A DNA stretch of 64,000 nt from Murimonas intestini (GCA_003148945.1 QGGY01000001.1:620001-684000); one strand, 5' to 3'. Counted from the first letter of the stretch, positions 1 through 10,185 are shown. The notes: generated from the sequence alone by a model not told the origin. Translations and numbers: made by a program.

Positions 1-2883
1 GCAGAGAGCGCTGTCCTTCTGAAAAACGAAAACAATGTTCTGCCAATGGAAAGGGAAGATATGCAGAACGTTACGCTGCTTGGTTCCCGTTCTTATGCAG
101 TGCTGGGTGAGATTGAAATGTGGGGAATGCTCCGCAAGACAATTTCCGGAACATCTTTTGGCGGAAAGATGGGCTCCGTTGCACCGGCAGAACTTTCTGT
201 TTCCATCGCTGACGCGTTGGAAGGCCAGGGATTTACTGTGAATCAGAAAGTGGCGGATGCATATACTGCTTATCTGGAAGAAACAGAAAATCAGGTAGAT
301 ATAGAGTTTTCTGAGTCATATAGCCCGAATGAATCTAATCCGTCCGATATTGGTCTGGACTCTCTTAAGGATTCTTTTGGAAAAGTGGCGATTGTGACAG
401 TGGGACGTCCGGCTTCAGAATCGAAATATTATCTTCCGGGTGAAGAGGGGAAAGCGAATCCGGATGAATTCCATAAGGACAAAGATGTACTCGGCCTTTC
501 CAAGGATGAATTGGCTACTTTGCAGTATGCAAGAGATAATTTTGAAAAGGTAGTCGTCCTGATCAACGCAGTCCAGATGGATCTTCCGGAGCTGGATGAA
601 TATGCAGATTCAATCATGTGGGTCGGACTACCGGGGGCATATGGATTTGAGGGGATTGCCAGAGTTTTAAATGGAGCAGTTTCCCCATCCGGAGCACTCA
701 CAGATACATTCGCTGCACAGGCTGCCAATTCGATTGCGATGGTCAATCAGCAGTATTCCTTCCAGTCAGGAAACGGAATCACAATTGATAACGAGGTTTA
801 TACAAATGAGTATTATGAACCGGAGATGGAATCCATTTACACGGGATATAAATACTATGAATCCCGGTATTACGACTCCGTGATCAATGAGAGAAATGCA
901 AGGGACGCAGTCGGAGCGACCGGCGGTGCTGATACGTGGAACTATAATCAGGAGGTTGTGTGGCCGTTTGGGTATGGGCTTTCTTATACCAAATTTGATG
1001 AGACCGGCCTGAAAGTGAATGCGGATGATGAAGCTCAGATGCTCCGCGCAAAGGTTACTGTAAAAAACACAGGAGATATGGCTGGAAAACACATTGTACA
1101 GCTCTATGTGCAGGTGCCTTATGTTAGTGACGGTGTGGAGAAGAGTGCCATCCAGCTGGCGGGATTTGCCAAGACAGATGTGCTGGAGCCGGGCGGGGAA
1201 CAGACAGTAGAAATCAACTGTGATTATGAATACTTTGCATCCTGGGACAGAACATTAGAACATAACGGCGTACAGGGCGGTTATATTCTTGACAGCGGAG
1301 ATTATTACTTTACAACCGGAAACGGCGTAAACGATGCACTGAACAATATTCTTGCTGTACAGGGATACACCACAGAAAATACAGATGGATATATGACATC
1401 TGACGGTGATAAAGATAAGGTTGTTGCAGATGCGTTCGACAGAATCGAGATCACAAAGAGCAATTCAGGGGAAATGTATCAGAATCAGCTTGATAACATG
1501 GATCTTGCCCTTCAGATCGAAGGCGTGGAAAACTTTTCAAGAAGTGACTGGAAAAATAACTGGCCGAAAGTTTACAGCGACCTTACTCCGGCAGAATCTA
1601 TGAAGGATGCGCTGGAGAATCAAGTCTATACATTAAATGAAAACGGGGACCCGTCCAGCGTGAAATTTGGCCAGGATAACGGACTGACTTTAGCAGACCT
1701 GAAACCGGAAAAGGGTGAGAAATTAAGCTATGATGATCCGCTTCTTCAGATGTATGTAGAACAGTATGATCTGGGAGATGCAGTTGCAGCTCTGATCAAC
1801 GGGGACAGTTATTCATTCGGACCTACAACGGTGGCAGGCAAAGAAAAAGCGCAGACAATTGCCATTTTGGATGACGGACCGATGGGATTCGATTCATATA
1901 ATGCGGGAAAAGGCGCTGAGATCAAAGCGGAGAATGATCCGTACAATGCGAAGAACGATCCGGATTATGAGACCTATAAAGATACTGCAATGAGGATACT
2001 CCCTACAGGCGTTAATATCGGAGCAACATGGAATACAGAATTGAACCACGAAGCGGGAGAAATGATAGCAAATCTTGCACTTTGGAATGGTGTGGCAGCA
2101 ATTCAGGGTCCGGGTTCCAATACCCATAGAAATGCGTATAATGCGAGAAATCATGAATATTATTCAGAAGACGGAATGCTGACAGGTATAATGATGAATA
2201 CTTTCTGCGGCGGCGCGTGGGATTACGGTCTGATCTGTACGGTAAAACATTTCGCATTCAATGACACAGAACTGAACCGAATGGGTGTAAGTGCATTTAT
2301 GAGCGAACAGCGAGCAAGAGAGAATGAGCTGCGTGCATTTCAGGTAGGGATTGAAGAGGATAATGTAACAGGTATCATGATGGGAATGAATAGAGCCGGG
2401 GGCTATTTTGTGGGCGCCAATCCGGGACTTATGAACATTATCCGTAATGAATGGGCATTTACCGGATTTATTGAAACAGATATGACGGTAGGCACCTATG
2501 ATAACAACAGGGATTCCCTGGCGGCAGGTGTGGACTCCATGCTCCATGCAATTACAGCAGACAAAGCAGCACCCTCCAGAGATGAATTGCTGAAGAACTG
2601 GTCAGGAGATGTTCAATATGCGACAGGTACTGTAAATGAGATTGTGGAGAAAGATACATATTTCCTTACACAGGTACAGGGAGCACTGAAACATATCACA
2701 TGGATTATTGCAAATTCAAATTACATGAACGGAATCGACAAGACAACAAGGATGGAAAAAGTAAATACGTGGTATGACAATCTGTTTATTGCGGTGATCG
2801 CATTAAGTGCGGCCGGAACCCTGCTTCTTCTGGGCGGCAGTGTTGTAGTGGAAATGAAAAAACGAAAAAAGGATGAAGCATAA
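1..2883 (+). CDS. Membrane-anchored, circularly permuted GH3 glycosidase (5' end missing)
   Basis: The frame is open from base 1, so the gene starts upstream. The visible part opens with the GH3 C-terminal-domain signature (AVLLKNE then LP). A fibronectin-III-like segment follows (FGYGLSYT near residue 325). Only then comes the TIM-barrel domain: DGPMGFDS near 625, GPGSNTHR near 705, VKHFAFNDTE near 750, and a nucleophile-type Asp in ETDMTVG at about 827. This barrel-last order is the reverse of textbook GH3, as described for Ruminococcus albus and Butyrivibrio beta-glucosidases. The C-terminus has one membrane helix and a lysine/arginine tail, so I infer a surface-anchored enzyme removing beta-linked sugars. 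The canonical SDW is replaced by TDM, so substrate and even activity are uncertain. The next gene starts 13 bases downstream. Confidence 0.85.
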   Translation, partial: AESAVLLKNENNVLPMEREDMQNVTLLGSRSYAVLGEIEMWGMLRKTISGTSFGGKMGSVAPAELSVSIADALEGQGFTVNQKVADAYTAYLEETENQVDIEFSESYSPNESNPSDIGLDSLKDSFGKVAIVTVGRPASESKYYLPGEEGKANPDEFHKDKDVLGLSKDELATLQYARDNFEKVVVLINAVQMDLPELDEYADSIMWVGLPGAYGFEGIARVLNGAVSPSGALTDTFAAQAANSIAMVNQQYSFQSGNGITIDNEVYTNEYYEPEMESIYTGYKYYESRYYDSVINERNARDAVGATGGADTWNYNQEVVWPFGYGLSYTKFDETGLKVNADDEAQMLRAKVTVKNTGDMAGKHIVQLYVQVPYVSDGVEKSAIQLAGFAKTDVLEPGGEQTVEINCDYEYFASWDRTLEHNGVQGGYILDSGDYYFTTGNGVNDALNNILAVQGYTTENTDGYMTSDGDKDKVVADAFDRIEITKSNSGEMYQNQLDNMDLALQIEGVENFSRSDWKNNWPKVYSDLTPAESMKDALENQVYTLNENGDPSSVKFGQDNGLTLADLKPEKGEKLSYDDPLLQMYVEQYDLGDAVAALINGDSYSFGPTTVAGKEKAQTIAILDDGPMGFDSYNAGKGAEIKAENDPYNAKNDPDYETYKDTAMRILPTGVNIGATWNTELNHEAGEMIANLALWNGVAAIQGPGSNTHRNAYNARNHEYYSEDGMLTGIMMNTFCGGAWDYGLICTVKHFAFNDTELNRMGVSAFMSEQRARENELRAFQVGIEEDNVTGIMMGMNRAGGYFVGANPGLMNIIRNEWAFTGFIETDMTVGTYDNNRDSLAAGVDSMLHAITADKAAPSRDELLKNWSGDVQYATGTVNEIVEKDTYFLTQVQGALKHITWIIANSNYMNGIDKTTRMEKVNTWYDNLFIAVIALSAAGTLLLLGGSVVVEMKKRKKDEA

Positions 2884-2896
2884 GGAGGCTGATACA

Positions 2897-3358
2897 ATGA
2901 AAAAATTGTCCGGAAATACAATCGTTAATATAGTAGCAGCTGTTTTGATGTTGATTTCGCTGATCATTGTACAGATCTCCTTCAAAACGGCACAGGGATG
3001 GTTTGATACTGGTAATAATGAGCTCATAATAGTTCTTGCAGTTCTTGGAATCGCTTTTTTTCTGGCGATTGTAGTATTAAATATTACAGGGGCAGGAGCA
3101 GAGAGTAAAGGTGTTTCACTGCTGAAAATGTTTCTTTCAGCCGGGGCCTGTGCCTGCGCGGGAGTCATCTTCGGACTGGTGCTGGGAGCAATCGCGACAG
3201 AGTTTGCATATACATTCCTGTCAGATTTTAATAAGGGGACAGCGAAAGCTAACTTTATGCCGGCAGCTTGCAAACAGGCAGCAGCAGGAATGGTACTTTC
3301 TGTTGCTGCAATCATCGCCGCGGCGGCAGCTAATGCTTTCAATGAGCAGAAAAGGTAA
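2897..3358 (+). CDS. Small multi-pass membrane protein of unknown function
   Basis: This 153-residue protein has about four hydrophobic segments (residues roughly 8-25, 42-62, 78-105 and 130-150) and a short basic N-terminus. I chose the start at 2897 because a strong AAGGAGG lies just upstream; an in-frame ATG at 2873 lacks one and overlaps the GH3 gene. I do not recognise the family. It sits 13 bases after the membrane-anchored GH3 gene and overlaps the start of the lipoprotein gene, so it probably belongs to a surface glycan-degrading unit, perhaps as a partner or anchor of the GH3. That role is inference from position only. Confidence 0.7.
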   Translation: MKKLSGNTIVNIVAAVLMLISLIIVQISFKTAQGWFDTGNNELIIVLAVLGIAFFLAIVVLNITGAGAESKGVSLLKMFLSAGACACAGVIFGLVLGAIATEFAYTFLSDFNKGTAKANFMPAACKQAAAGMVLSVAAIIAAAAANAFNEQKR

Positions 3359-5126
3359 TATTTTCAGAGGGCGGGAGGACACTCCCGTCCTGTCTTTCAT
3401 AAAGTACATCTTATTTCTGGTTCTGATCGCGGTATGTCTTTTTGGCTGCGGCAGGCAGGGAAGAAAGAAAGCCTCCTGTATCGTGGTTCTGGAAGACTGT
3501 GAGGATGCAGTACCGGACAGGAAAAGTGCTGAAGCAGACAGGGGAAATGATATATCTTTTACATTGACTTTAAAGAACGGATGCGTGATAACCGGAACGG
3601 ATTATGGGGAGTATGATCTTGCCATAAAAAACGGGAAAGCTGTATTAATGCTGAAGGATGTCCGTTATTCCACAATCGTAAGGCTTTATACCACCTATGA
3701 GTGCCGCACTTACTTTCCAAACGGAGGGGAAGGAGATCCGGTCAGGGTATCATTTTCTGAACAAATCAGTAATACATTGACTGAACCATTTATAAGGGAA
3801 GGGTATCTGCAGAGCGGCTGGAATACAAAGCCTGACGGAAGCGGGGAATATATCGGATTTGGAAGCCGCTGTGAAGAGAAAGAATTATATGCACAGTGGG
3901 AGAAAGAAACAGAGGAGTCAGACTTCGCCTTTATCTGCACAGAAGAAAGCGCGATTGTTACAGGATATCATGGACAGGCAGTGCGCTGTGTCCTTCCTGA
4001 TACTCTGGGCGGAAAGACTGTACGGGTAATCAGGCAGGGAGCTTTTGCAAATGCAGAGTTTACAGAATTTGTGTGCAGTGATACGGTGCAGACGATCGAA
4101 GCAGGTGCATTTGAAAACTCCAGAGTGGAGGCTGTGACATTGTTTGACAATCTTCTGCAGATTTCTGACGAGAGCTTTCGGGCATGTCCGGTCAGAACAT
4201 TGTATTTAAATGCACGCCGGGCCCCGGTTTATGCAGGAAGTTATTTTTCTGCCTTCCCGGATAAATGTGAGCGGCTATTTTCCCGGACAGGGAAAAAAAT
4301 TGTGCTTTTTTCAGGCTCTTCAGGACGATATGGCTATGACAGCCAGGCAATTGATAAGGCATTCACAGAATATGACGTAGTCAATATGGGAACATATGCC
4401 TATACAAATGCTAGGCCTCAGCTGGACATCATCCGGCGGGCAATGAATGCAGGAGATATTCTGATAGAAGCACCGGAATTTGATGCGGCGGCACAGCAAT
4501 TTTGTGAGTCCGATGAACTGGACAGGTTCTTCTTCAGTCTCACGGAAACAGATTATAAATTAATTACATTTCTTGATCTGCGTACCTATACAGGGGTGTT
4601 TGATGCACTTAACGAGTATCTTTATGAACACGGCAGAATGGAGGAGAGGGATTATTCTTATCTGCCGGCGGAATATGATGATGATGGGAACAGAATCGAC
4701 TATCCCACTTATAATGAGTATGGAGATTACATTCTAAAGCGTCCAAATAGTGAAAGGGATGAAATGCACAGAATGATCCCGGCAGATTATACAACGGACA
4801 CGATTACGGCCCGGCGGATAAAGGCTCTGGATTGGCAGCTTGCGCATTTTACAGAAAAAGGGGTTACGGTTTTATTTACCTATACACCCCGCAACAGGAG
4901 TTCTTTGACAGAAAAAAGCACACCGGAGCGTATCCGGGAGACAGAAACACTTTTAAAGCAGAGCCTGTCTGTTCCGGTTATTTCACATATAGAAGAGTCC
5001 TTATATTCAGGAATCTATTTTTATGAAATTGACAATCATTTGAGCGATGAAGGAGTCGTTCTCCGCACTGACAGACTGATTGCCGACCTGGCAGAATGGC
5101 TGGGCAGTGAGGATAAAAATCAATGA
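3342..5126 (+). CDS. Surface lipoprotein with InlB-type repeat, BspA-like leucine-rich repeats and SGNH-like domain
   Basis: The predicted protein has 594 residues. The N-terminus has a hydrophobic stretch ending in a lipobox (LFGC, Cys36), so export and lipid anchoring are expected. Next is a Listeria-Bacteroides (Flg_new) repeat, recognisable by GY..GWNT..DGSG and a closing YAQW, then BspA-type leucine-rich repeats (GAFANAEFTEF, AGAFENSRVEAV). The C-terminal half begins SGSSGRYGY (Ser326/327) and ends with an Asp-x-His-like DNHLSDEG near 564-571, resembling SGNH hydrolases or DltD/AlgX-type acyl-transfer proteins. The start is uncertain: ATG at 3333 or 3342 overlaps the previous gene, while a CTG at 3390 has the better Shine-Dalgarno. 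The domain mix suggests a surface glycan-binding and deacylating protein. Confidence 0.7.
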   Translation: MSRKGNIFRGREDTPVLSFIKYILFLVLIAVCLFGCGRQGRKKASCIVVLEDCEDAVPDRKSAEADRGNDISFTLTLKNGCVITGTDYGEYDLAIKNGKAVLMLKDVRYSTIVRLYTTYECRTYFPNGGEGDPVRVSFSEQISNTLTEPFIREGYLQSGWNTKPDGSGEYIGFGSRCEEKELYAQWEKETEESDFAFICTEESAIVTGYHGQAVRCVLPDTLGGKTVRVIRQGAFANAEFTEFVCSDTVQTIEAGAFENSRVEAVTLFDNLLQISDESFRACPVRTLYLNARRAPVYAGSYFSAFPDKCERLFSRTGKKIVLFSGSSGRYGYDSQAIDKAFTEYDVVNMGTYAYTNARPQLDIIRRAMNAGDILIEAPEFDAAAQQFCESDELDRFFFSLTETDYKLITFLDLRTYTGVFDALNEYLYEHGRMEERDYSYLPAEYDDDGNRIDYPTYNEYGDYILKRPNSERDEMHRMIPADYTTDTITARRIKALDWQLAHFTEKGVTVLFTYTPRNRSSLTEKSTPERIRETETLLKQSLSVPVISHIEESLYSGIYFYEIDNHLSDEGVVLRTDRLIADLAEWLGSEDKNQ

Positions 5127-5149
5127 GCGGTTTTGTTTAAGGAGGCTGC

Positions 5150-6262
5150 ATGGAAAAAATTATTGGTACAAATCTTGGAAATTGGCTGGTATTAGAAAAA
5201 TGGATGTCCCCGTACATTTTTGAGGGGACAGATGCGGAAGATGAAGTGTGGCTTACGCGGCTTCTTCCCCAAGAAGAGTTGAAAAAAAGAATGAAAAGGC
5301 ACAGAGATACATATGTGACAGAAGAAGATTTTGCAACAATTGCATCTCATGGGATGAATCTGGTCAGGATACCGGTTCCTTATTTCATTTTCGGAGACAG
5401 GCCGCCGTTCATCGGCTGTGTGGAGTATCTCGATAAAGCTTTTGAGTGGGCACAGAAACATAAACTGAAGGTACTGATCGATCTGCATACAGTTCCGGGG
5501 AGTCAGAACGGGTACGATAATGGCGGACTGACCGGCGTGTGCAAATGGTATAAGAACAAGGAAGAAGTTCATTTTGTCCTGACGGTTCTGGAACGTCTGG
5601 CAAAGCGATATGCACAGCACCCTGCATTATACGGGATTGAGGTACTCAATGAGCCGATCAGCTTCAGCGTTTATATGACTGCTCCGTCGACCGGAAAAGC
5701 AAGAGACAGGGAAGAGGCTAAAGGGTCAGGATATGTCCCTATGTCATTTTTGAAAACATTTTATGAGGAAGCATATCTTGTGCTGCGGAAACATCTGAGT
5801 GAAGAGAAGGCCATTGTATTTCATGACGGCTTCCGCCTGGGAAGATGGGGGGATTTTTTCCGTAAAAAAGAAATGCAGAATGTGATACTTGATACGCATA
5901 TTTATATTTTTGCTATGGAAAACTTTGTTCCGTTCCATGCCAAGTGGGTGTATCGTCTCTATATGGCTGCAAACAGACGGCTGCTGAAGCGTGCCGGCCG
6001 CCATATCCCGGTTGTGGTAGGGGAATGGTGTATTGCAAACCGCCGTTCCCAGAAGTTTTTAAAGGGTCCGGGAGACAAGGAGAAGTGCCGTCAGACTTTC
6101 CGGGAAGCTGCAAGTATGCAGAAAAAGGTATGGGATGAAACAGCGGGACATATCTATTGGAATTACCAGTTATACCGGGATAGGGAAGCACCTTTTGATG
6201 AAATCTGGAAAAATGGGTGGGATCTGAATCGCTGTTGGATGAATGGGTGGATGATAGAATGA
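5150..6262 (+). CDS. GH5 family glycosidase, exo-1,3-beta-glucanase-like
   Basis: This 370-residue protein has GH5 hallmarks: GNWLVLEKWMSP at the N-terminus, HGMNLVRIPVPY, LIDLHTVPGSQNG, the acid/base Glu168 in EVLNEP and the nucleophile Glu292 in VVGEWC. The GNWLVLE.W.SP..FEG opening resembles GH5 subfamily 9 exo-1,3-beta-glucanases, so glucose release from beta-1,3-glucan or similar beta-glucosides is the likeliest activity. There is no signal peptide, so it should act in the cytoplasm on imported oligosaccharides. AAGGAGG lies 5 bases before ATG. It ends in an ATGA overlap with the sugar symporter, which indicates translational coupling. Substrate specificity is inferred. Confidence 0.85.
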   Translation: MEKIIGTNLGNWLVLEKWMSPYIFEGTDAEDEVWLTRLLPQEELKKRMKRHRDTYVTEEDFATIASHGMNLVRIPVPYFIFGDRPPFIGCVEYLDKAFEWAQKHKLKVLIDLHTVPGSQNGYDNGGLTGVCKWYKNKEEVHFVLTVLERLAKRYAQHPALYGIEVLNEPISFSVYMTAPSTGKARDREEAKGSGYVPMSFLKTFYEEAYLVLRKHLSEEKAIVFHDGFRLGRWGDFFRKKEMQNVILDTHIYIFAMENFVPFHAKWVYRLYMAANRRLLKRAGRHIPVVVGEWCIANRRSQKFLKGPGDKEKCRQTFREAASMQKKVWDETAGHIYWNYQLYRDREAPFDEIWKNGWDLNRCWMNGWMIE

Positions 6263-7743
6263 AAACAAATAATAAATTTTGGGAAAGCAGGTTTACAAAG
6301 TCAAATATCAGGAGTGAAAAGGTTACAGTGCCTGAAATGTTATTTGGTTACTTTATAGGACCATTTGGCGCGCTTTTATCATCTGGGATCTTTACGAGCA
6401 TTTTACAAAATTATTTTACAGATGTACTAAAATTAGATTTGACATTTTTAACGACGCTGCAGCTAGTGTCCACAATATTTATCATTGCGGCAAATCTGAT
6501 TGTGGGACAGCTGATCGAGAGGACCAGATGCCTTGCGGGAAAAGCAAGACCGTGGATTCTTCTCTCGGCGCTGACATTGTCGGCCGCCTCTGTTTTGATG
6601 TTCATTGTTCCTTTCCGGGGAACGGTGAGATATGTCTGGATTGCAATTGCATATAATCTGTATTATGCCGTTGCATATCCGATCTATAATACAGCAAATT
6701 CTACGCTGGTACCTGTTTCCACAAGAGACAGCGGGAAGAGAGGCGTTCTGGCTTCACTTGCAAATGTGTCAGGGCTGGCAGTGATGGGGGCTGGCTCAAT
6801 GGTATTTCCGGTTTTGGTGTCATTTGCCTTAAAAGACAACCAGAACATGTGGTTCCTGACGATGCTTGCGCTTGCCGTCTTTTCAGCTCTTACCATCTAT
6901 CTTCAATACCGCTTTACAAGGGAGCGTGTGACAGAGGAACTGTCGGAGGAGAAAAAAACAGCAGGCAAAGAGCATGGGAATGTTTCTGTCAGAAAACAGC
7001 TGAAAGCCATCACAAGCGAGAAGATGTGGTGGATCGCGATGTTATTCTATGTGGGATTTCAGTGGAGCGGCTCACTGAAGAATGGCTCCATGTCATATTT
7101 CTGCAAATGGGTTCTGGATAATACAATTTTCGGAACAGCGGATGCATGGGGCGTATCACAGTCCATTTTAAGTATCATGGGAGCGATACCTATGGCTGTA
7201 GCTGTGATTTTTGTTGTTCCGCTCTGCAGCAGATTCGGTAAAAGAATCGTATGCATGATTGGAATGCTGATTGGATTTGCGGGAGGTGTGATCGCTCTTC
7301 TGGGAAACGGACAGATCGTTCCTGTTGCTACAGGGGTAGCTCTGAAATGTCTCGGGTCAGCGCCGGCATGTTATATGATTCTTGCGATGCTTGCGGATGT
7401 GATCGACCATATCGAATATAAAACGAGGATAAGGACGGACGGTTTGACCATGTCGATCTACAGTTCTGTTATGGTGGCGGGAACCCCTATATGTAACGCC
7501 GTATTCAGTAGCCTTTTAAATGCCGGCGGATATAATCAGTCTGCAGATATATCTCTGGGCATTGCAGCTCAGAGCGCGGGCGTGCAGAATATAATTACGG
7601 TAAGCTATATTGGAATAGAGACAGCAGCATATCTGGCGTGCGCAATTCTGATCTGTTTTTTTACCGTTGAGAAAAATCTGCCGAAAGAGCAGGCAGTGAT
7701 CGCATCCAGGAAGAAGACGGAAAAAACGGAGGTGACAGAATGA
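6259..7743 (+). CDS. GPH-family sugar:cation symporter (MFS superfamily)
   Basis: This 494-residue protein has about twelve hydrophobic helices. Features match the glycoside-pentoside-hexuronide family (MelB-like): FGALLSSGIFT in helix 1, a GKARPW motif after helix 2-3, and DVIDHIEYKTRIRTDG late in the protein, the usual second charged signature. It probably imports the oligosaccharide that the flanking GH5 and GH2 enzymes cleave. I chose the ATG at 6259, which overlaps the GH5 stop as ATGA; an upstream in-frame ATG at 6217 would overlap by 46 bases. The gene ends in another ATGA overlap with the GH2 gene, so the three form a coupled import-and-hydrolysis unit. Confidence 0.9.
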   Translation: MKTNNKFWESRFTKSNIRSEKVTVPEMLFGYFIGPFGALLSSGIFTSILQNYFTDVLKLDLTFLTTLQLVSTIFIIAANLIVGQLIERTRCLAGKARPWILLSALTLSAASVLMFIVPFRGTVRYVWIAIAYNLYYAVAYPIYNTANSTLVPVSTRDSGKRGVLASLANVSGLAVMGAGSMVFPVLVSFALKDNQNMWFLTMLALAVFSALTIYLQYRFTRERVTEELSEEKKTAGKEHGNVSVRKQLKAITSEKMWWIAMLFYVGFQWSGSLKNGSMSYFCKWVLDNTIFGTADAWGVSQSILSIMGAIPMAVAVIFVVPLCSRFGKRIVCMIGMLIGFAGGVIALLGNGQIVPVATGVALKCLGSAPACYMILAMLADVIDHIEYKTRIRTDGLTMSIYSSVMVAGTPICNAVFSSLLNAGGYNQSADISLGIAAQSAGVQNIITVSYIGIETAAYLACAILICFFTVEKNLPKEQAVIASRKKTEKTEVTE

Positions 7744-10085
7744 AAATAAATTTTTGCAGCGGATGGACATATTGCCGGGCAGACAGGCCGGAAATGAAAT
7801 ATCATATTTCACTTCCGCATGATGCAATGCTCACAGAAGAAAGGACCCTTGACAGCAGAGGCGGAAAGAATATCGGCTGGTATGAGGGCGGAGATTATAT
7901 TTATGAGAAAGAGTTTCAGGTTCCGCACCTCTATGAAGAACAGACAGTCATTCTGGAATTTGAAGGGGTATATCATAATGCAGAGGTGACCCTGAATGGA
8001 AAACAGGCAGGAAGCTTCGGATATGGATACAGCGGATTTTCTGTCTCTGCGGATGGTCTGCTGAAAGGGGGAAAAAATCTCATTTCAGTTACTGCACGTA
8101 ACAGTGACCAGCCGAACAGCAGATGGTATACAGGAACGGGAATCTATCGTCCGGTCTATATCCATGTGCTTCCAAAGAAACATTTTGTGCCGGAAAGTAT
8201 CAGGATCACGACGGTGGACTGGAAGAAAAGGAAAATACGCATTGAAGCAGAACTGAACTGCCTGGGTGAGGCAGAATTTCAGATCATGGATCAGGGAGAG
8301 TGCTTAAAGACAGAGTGTTTGACAGGAGAAGGGCTGCTCTCAACAGAAATGGAGGTTGAAAGTGCACAGTTATGGAGCTGTGATTCTCCGAAGTTGTATA
8401 AATTAAGAGCAGTTTTTGGCGATGATATTCAGGAGGTTTCTTTTGGCATCCGTACCGTGACGGTGAACAGCCGGGAAGGCTTTTGTATCAATGGGGAGCG
8501 GGTGATCCTCCGGGGTGCATGTGTACATCACGATAACGGAATTCTGGGGGCCTGTGCTTATGAGGATGCGGAAGCACGGAAGGTACGGATTATGAAAAAA
8601 GCAGGATATAATGCGTTGCGGAGCGCACATAATCCCTGTTCAAAAGCTTTTTTGAAAGCGTGTGACAAGGAAGGCATGCTGGTTATGGATGAGTATGTGG
8701 ATGTCTGGTATATTCACAAGACAATGTATGACTATGCAGGTAATGTGGAGCATAATTACAGGAATGATCTGGGGGGACTTGTCAGAAAAGACTTCAATCA
8801 TCCCTCTGTGGTCATGTATTCTCTCGGAAATGAAGTTGCGGAAACGAGTGAAAAGAAGGGAATCAGGCTGTGCAAAGAGATGACAGATTATCTCCATGAA
8901 CTTGACAGGACGCGGCCGGTGACCTGCGGGGTAAACTTGTTTTTTAATTTTCTGTATTCCGCAGGATTTGGAGTGTATTCAGATGAAAAAGCAGAGAAAG
9001 AGCCGGAAAAGGAGGTTGGCAGTGCATTTTATAATAAACTGGCTACGATTCTGGGAGACTCTTTTATGAAATTCGGAGCCGCGCTCCCCGTATCTGATAT
9101 GAAAACAAGGGATGCCTATGAAAAAATGGATATTGCGGGTTACAATTACGGAATCTGGAGATATAAGAAGGATACCAAAAAATATCCGAATAGAGTAATA
9201 CTTGGGACTGAAACATTTTGTGCAGATGCAGCGTTGTTCTGGGAGCTGGCTAATCAATATCCGGCAGTGATCGGAGACTTTGTCTGGCCGGGGATCACAT
9301 ATCATGGAGAGGTTCCTTATCGGGGATGGGAGAGAAAAGACGGAAAGCAGGTTTTTACCGGAAGCCCTGCGTGGGCAGCAGCCGGAAGCGGGCGGGTAGA
9401 TATGAATGGCCGCGAATGGTCTGAGGCGGATTATACGAAAGTAGTATTTGGGCAGAAGCCGATTGCGATCGGAGTAGTCCCGGCGAATCTGGCAGATGAA
9501 ACATTTGATGTTTCTGCATGGGACCTGACCTGCGCATTGGGAAGCTGGTCGTGGAACGGCTGTGAGGGAAAAAAGACTAAAGTTGAGGTATATGCAGGAG
9601 CTTACGCAGCCGAACTGTTCCTAAACGGAAAAAGTTTGGGAAGGAGAAAGCTAAAGCGCTGCAGGGCTGTATTTACGGCAGTCTATGAGCCGGGAGAATT
9701 AAAGGCGGTGGCTTATACAAAGTCGGGACAGATTCTGGCAGAGACTGGCCTTTATAGTGCGGGAGATGACACAAAGTTATCTATTGAGACAGAAAAAGGA
9801 ACGAAAGAACTGTATTTCATTCATTTACGATATACAGATTCCAAAGGAATCTTAAAGCCACTTGTCCAAGGAGAAATCCAGGTAAGCGTGGAAGGCGGAG
9901 AACTCCTTGCGCTAGGCAGTGCACGGCCGTTAAATCCGCGCTGTTATCTGACAGATTGTACAGATACCTATTATGGTGAGGCAATGGCAGTCATCCGGCC
10001 TCAGAAAGAAAAAACGGTGCAGCTCCATGCGAAAAGCCCGCATGGTGTAGGAGAAATTATGATTACGCCAGGCTGTACCCCATAA
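7740..10085 (+). CDS. GH2 family beta-glycosidase (beta-galactosidase type)
   Basis: This 781-residue enzyme has the GH2 order: a jelly-roll sugar-binding domain (residues about 15-135, including LPHDAMLTEER), an immunoglobulin-like domain, a TIM barrel, and C-terminal beta domains. The acid/base is Glu365 in SLGNEVAE and the nucleophile Glu491 in LGTETFC. No signal peptide is visible, so it is cytoplasmic. GGAGGTG precedes the ATG, which overlaps the symporter stop. Its opening LPHDAMLTEER is shared almost exactly with the GH2 gene at 18212, and the gene at 29100 is a more distant paralogue. Family assignment is firm; beta-galactosidase rather than glucuronidase or mannosidase activity is inferred. 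Confidence 0.88.
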   Translation: MKINFCSGWTYCRADRPEMKYHISLPHDAMLTEERTLDSRGGKNIGWYEGGDYIYEKEFQVPHLYEEQTVILEFEGVYHNAEVTLNGKQAGSFGYGYSGFSVSADGLLKGGKNLISVTARNSDQPNSRWYTGTGIYRPVYIHVLPKKHFVPESIRITTVDWKKRKIRIEAELNCLGEAEFQIMDQGECLKTECLTGEGLLSTEMEVESAQLWSCDSPKLYKLRAVFGDDIQEVSFGIRTVTVNSREGFCINGERVILRGACVHHDNGILGACAYEDAEARKVRIMKKAGYNALRSAHNPCSKAFLKACDKEGMLVMDEYVDVWYIHKTMYDYAGNVEHNYRNDLGGLVRKDFNHPSVVMYSLGNEVAETSEKKGIRLCKEMTDYLHELDRTRPVTCGVNLFFNFLYSAGFGVYSDEKAEKEPEKEVGSAFYNKLATILGDSFMKFGAALPVSDMKTRDAYEKMDIAGYNYGIWRYKKDTKKYPNRVILGTETFCADAALFWELANQYPAVIGDFVWPGITYHGEVPYRGWERKDGKQVFTGSPAWAAAGSGRVDMNGREWSEADYTKVVFGQKPIAIGVVPANLADETFDVSAWDLTCALGSWSWNGCEGKKTKVEVYAGAYAAELFLNGKSLGRRKLKRCRAVFTAVYEPGELKAVAYTKSGQILAETGLYSAGDDTKLSIETEKGTKELYFIHLRYTDSKGILKPLVQGEIQVSVEGGELLALGSARPLNPRCYLTDCTDTYYGEAMAVIRPQKEKTVQLHAKSPHGVGEIMITPGCTP

Positions 10086-10156
10086 ACTGGCAGGGATCAT
10101 GGGACAGAACAGTGCCAATTTATCTTAGAATTTAACTGGAGAAAATCTTTTGAAGA

Positions 10157-10185
10157 TTGTCATAAAAGATCGTGAATGTTATACT
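10157..10185 (+). promoter_or_regulatory. Sigma-A-type promoter of the PAS-GGDEF gene
   Basis: TTGTCA (10157-10162) is followed after 17 bases by TATACT (10180-10185). It lies 42 bases before the start codon and makes the GGDEF gene a separate transcription unit from the GH2 gene ending at 10085. Confidence 0.65.
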
